DNA of 20,567 nucleotides from a virus. The translations under genes were made by a program, and so were the position numbers. The notes beneath the pieces are model-generated. The model saw nothing but the letters and a program-made list of their open reading frames with translations, was not told the DNA's origin and searched no databases. The stretch lies in IMG/VR virus record IMGVR_UViG_3300045051_000947, positions 1 through 20,567 of that record; one strand, given 5' to 3'. This document shows positions 20,284 through 20,567 of this stretch, piece by piece; position 1 is the stretch's first letter, and every line of letters starts with the position of its first letter.

Positions 20284-20300
20284 TGGCACGAGATGTGCAT
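20284..20300 (+). promoter_or_regulatory. Possible sigma54-type promoter
   Basis: TTGGCACGAGATGTGCAT has GG (20285-20286) and GC (20297-20298) separated by ten bases, as in the -24/-12 pattern TGGCAC-N5-TTGCA with one mismatch. GCAC/GTGC also makes a short dyad, so another meaning is possible. Confidence 0.3.
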
Positions 20301-20311
20301 GTCTAAGAGTG

Positions 20312-20338
20312 GGGCCTAGGCCCTGTCGGTCCGCCGAC
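20312..20338 (+). promoter_or_regulatory. Dyads in the leader of the rightward gene
   Basis: GGGCCTAGGCCC (20312-20323) is a perfect palindrome. GTCGG-TCCG-CCGAC (20325-20338) is a perfect 5-bp hairpin. Both lie just ahead of the ribosome site. Confidence 0.5.
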
Positions 20339-20368
20339 CATTCGCAGCACCTAGAGAGGAGAATCACC

Positions 20369-20567
20369 ATGAAACCCACGACACAGAGCCCCCTACACTA
20401 CGCCCCGATCAGCAACACCCGTACTTTTTGTGGTGCAGTAACAGCAACCATCACCAACAGCATCACAAAAAAAGAAAATGTTACCTGCAAACGTTGCCTT
20501 GCCGCTTTGGCCAAGATGGCTTTTGTTGCTGACCCCGAAGATACTTTCCCTGATCCCCCCAAAGGCC
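20369..20567 (+). CDS. Small Cys-rich (putative zinc-binding) protein, 5' part only
   Basis: ATG at 20369-20371 follows AGGAG with 7-nt spacing, and the frame stays open for 66 codons to the window edge. The product starts MKPTTQSPLHYAPISNTRTF, then CGAVTATITNSITKKENVTC and KRCLAALAKMAF. Cys21, Cys40 and Cys43 in an FCG...VTCxRC pattern resemble the small zinc-binding proteins that are frequent among early phage genes. A likely fourth ligand is His10. It is the only convincing rightward gene here and is probably the first of a second (early or replication) operon. Its 3' end is outside the window. Confidence 0.75.
   Translation, partial: MKPTTQSPLHYAPISNTRTFCGAVTATITNSITKKENVTCKRCLAALAKMAFVADPEDTFPDPPKG

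Larger units (their letters stand above)
18915..20368. other. Gene-poor control / putative origin region
   Basis: I see no coding frame with a ribosome site or a recognisable product on either strand in this 1.45 kb. It holds palindromes, four families of direct repeats, AT-rich stretches, GC hairpins with T-runs and G-rich tandem repeats, listed separately. It lies between leftward and rightward transcription units. Together this fits a phage replication origin plus divergent control region, but no replication initiator gene is in the window to confirm it. Confidence 0.6.

Noticed and set aside
20161-20379. Minus-strand frame with PAESP-type repeats
   Set aside because: It starts inside the rightward gene, has no ribosome site, and its repeats come from the G-rich 12-bp array.

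Overview
The window is part of a tailed-phage (or prophage) genome with P22-like, podovirus-type virion genes. Reading leftward on the minus strand, the order is small terminase, large terminase, portal, scaffold, coat, gp4-like adaptor, then three large internal/ejection-type proteins. This matches the 3-2-1-8-5-4-(7/20/16) order of phage P22. No host genes, tRNAs, integrase or CRISPR array are visible. Sigma70-like promoters, AGGAG-type ribosome sites and a P22-type ejection set suggest a Gram-negative host, but the host cannot be named from the sequence.

Right to left, the layout is as follows. (1) 20369-20567: start of a rightward gene for a small Cys-rich protein, cut by the window edge. 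(2) 18915-20368: about 1.45 kb without a convincing gene, full of iteron-like repeats, palindromes, GC hairpins and terminators. It separates divergent transcription units and looks like a replication and/or control region. (3) 17198-18866: a promoter, a NUMOD3-motif protein, a VRR-NUC nuclease, TerS (its first 52 codons overlap the nuclease gene) and a second KWKDPAYR-repeat protein. (4) 17034-17197: a nested repeat array that multiplies the TerL start-codon junction. (5) 14667-17033: TerL, with an intein carrying a LAGLIDADG-type endonuclease inserted inside the Walker A motif. (6) 8751-14637: a second promoter copy, portal, a 50-aa Com-like zinc protein, two small proteins (one with a signal peptide), scaffold, coat and two small proteins, closed by a strong hairpin. 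(7) 1-8693: glycosyltransferase, a Lys-rich small protein, a (VKEP)11 repeat protein, gp4-like adaptor, three internal/ejection-type proteins and the start of one more gene cut by the left edge.

The genes fit one programme: package DNA (TerS/TerL through the portal), build the procapsid (scaffold, coat), close the neck (adaptor) and deliver DNA (ejection proteins). Many genes are joined by ATGA, TAATG, TGATG or TAGTG overlaps, so translational coupling is likely throughout. The most unusual features are the P-loop intein, a chain of short overlapping reading frames that carries ribosomes through the repeat array into TerL, the VRR-NUC/TerS dual-coding overlap, and the repeat-rich control region on the right.
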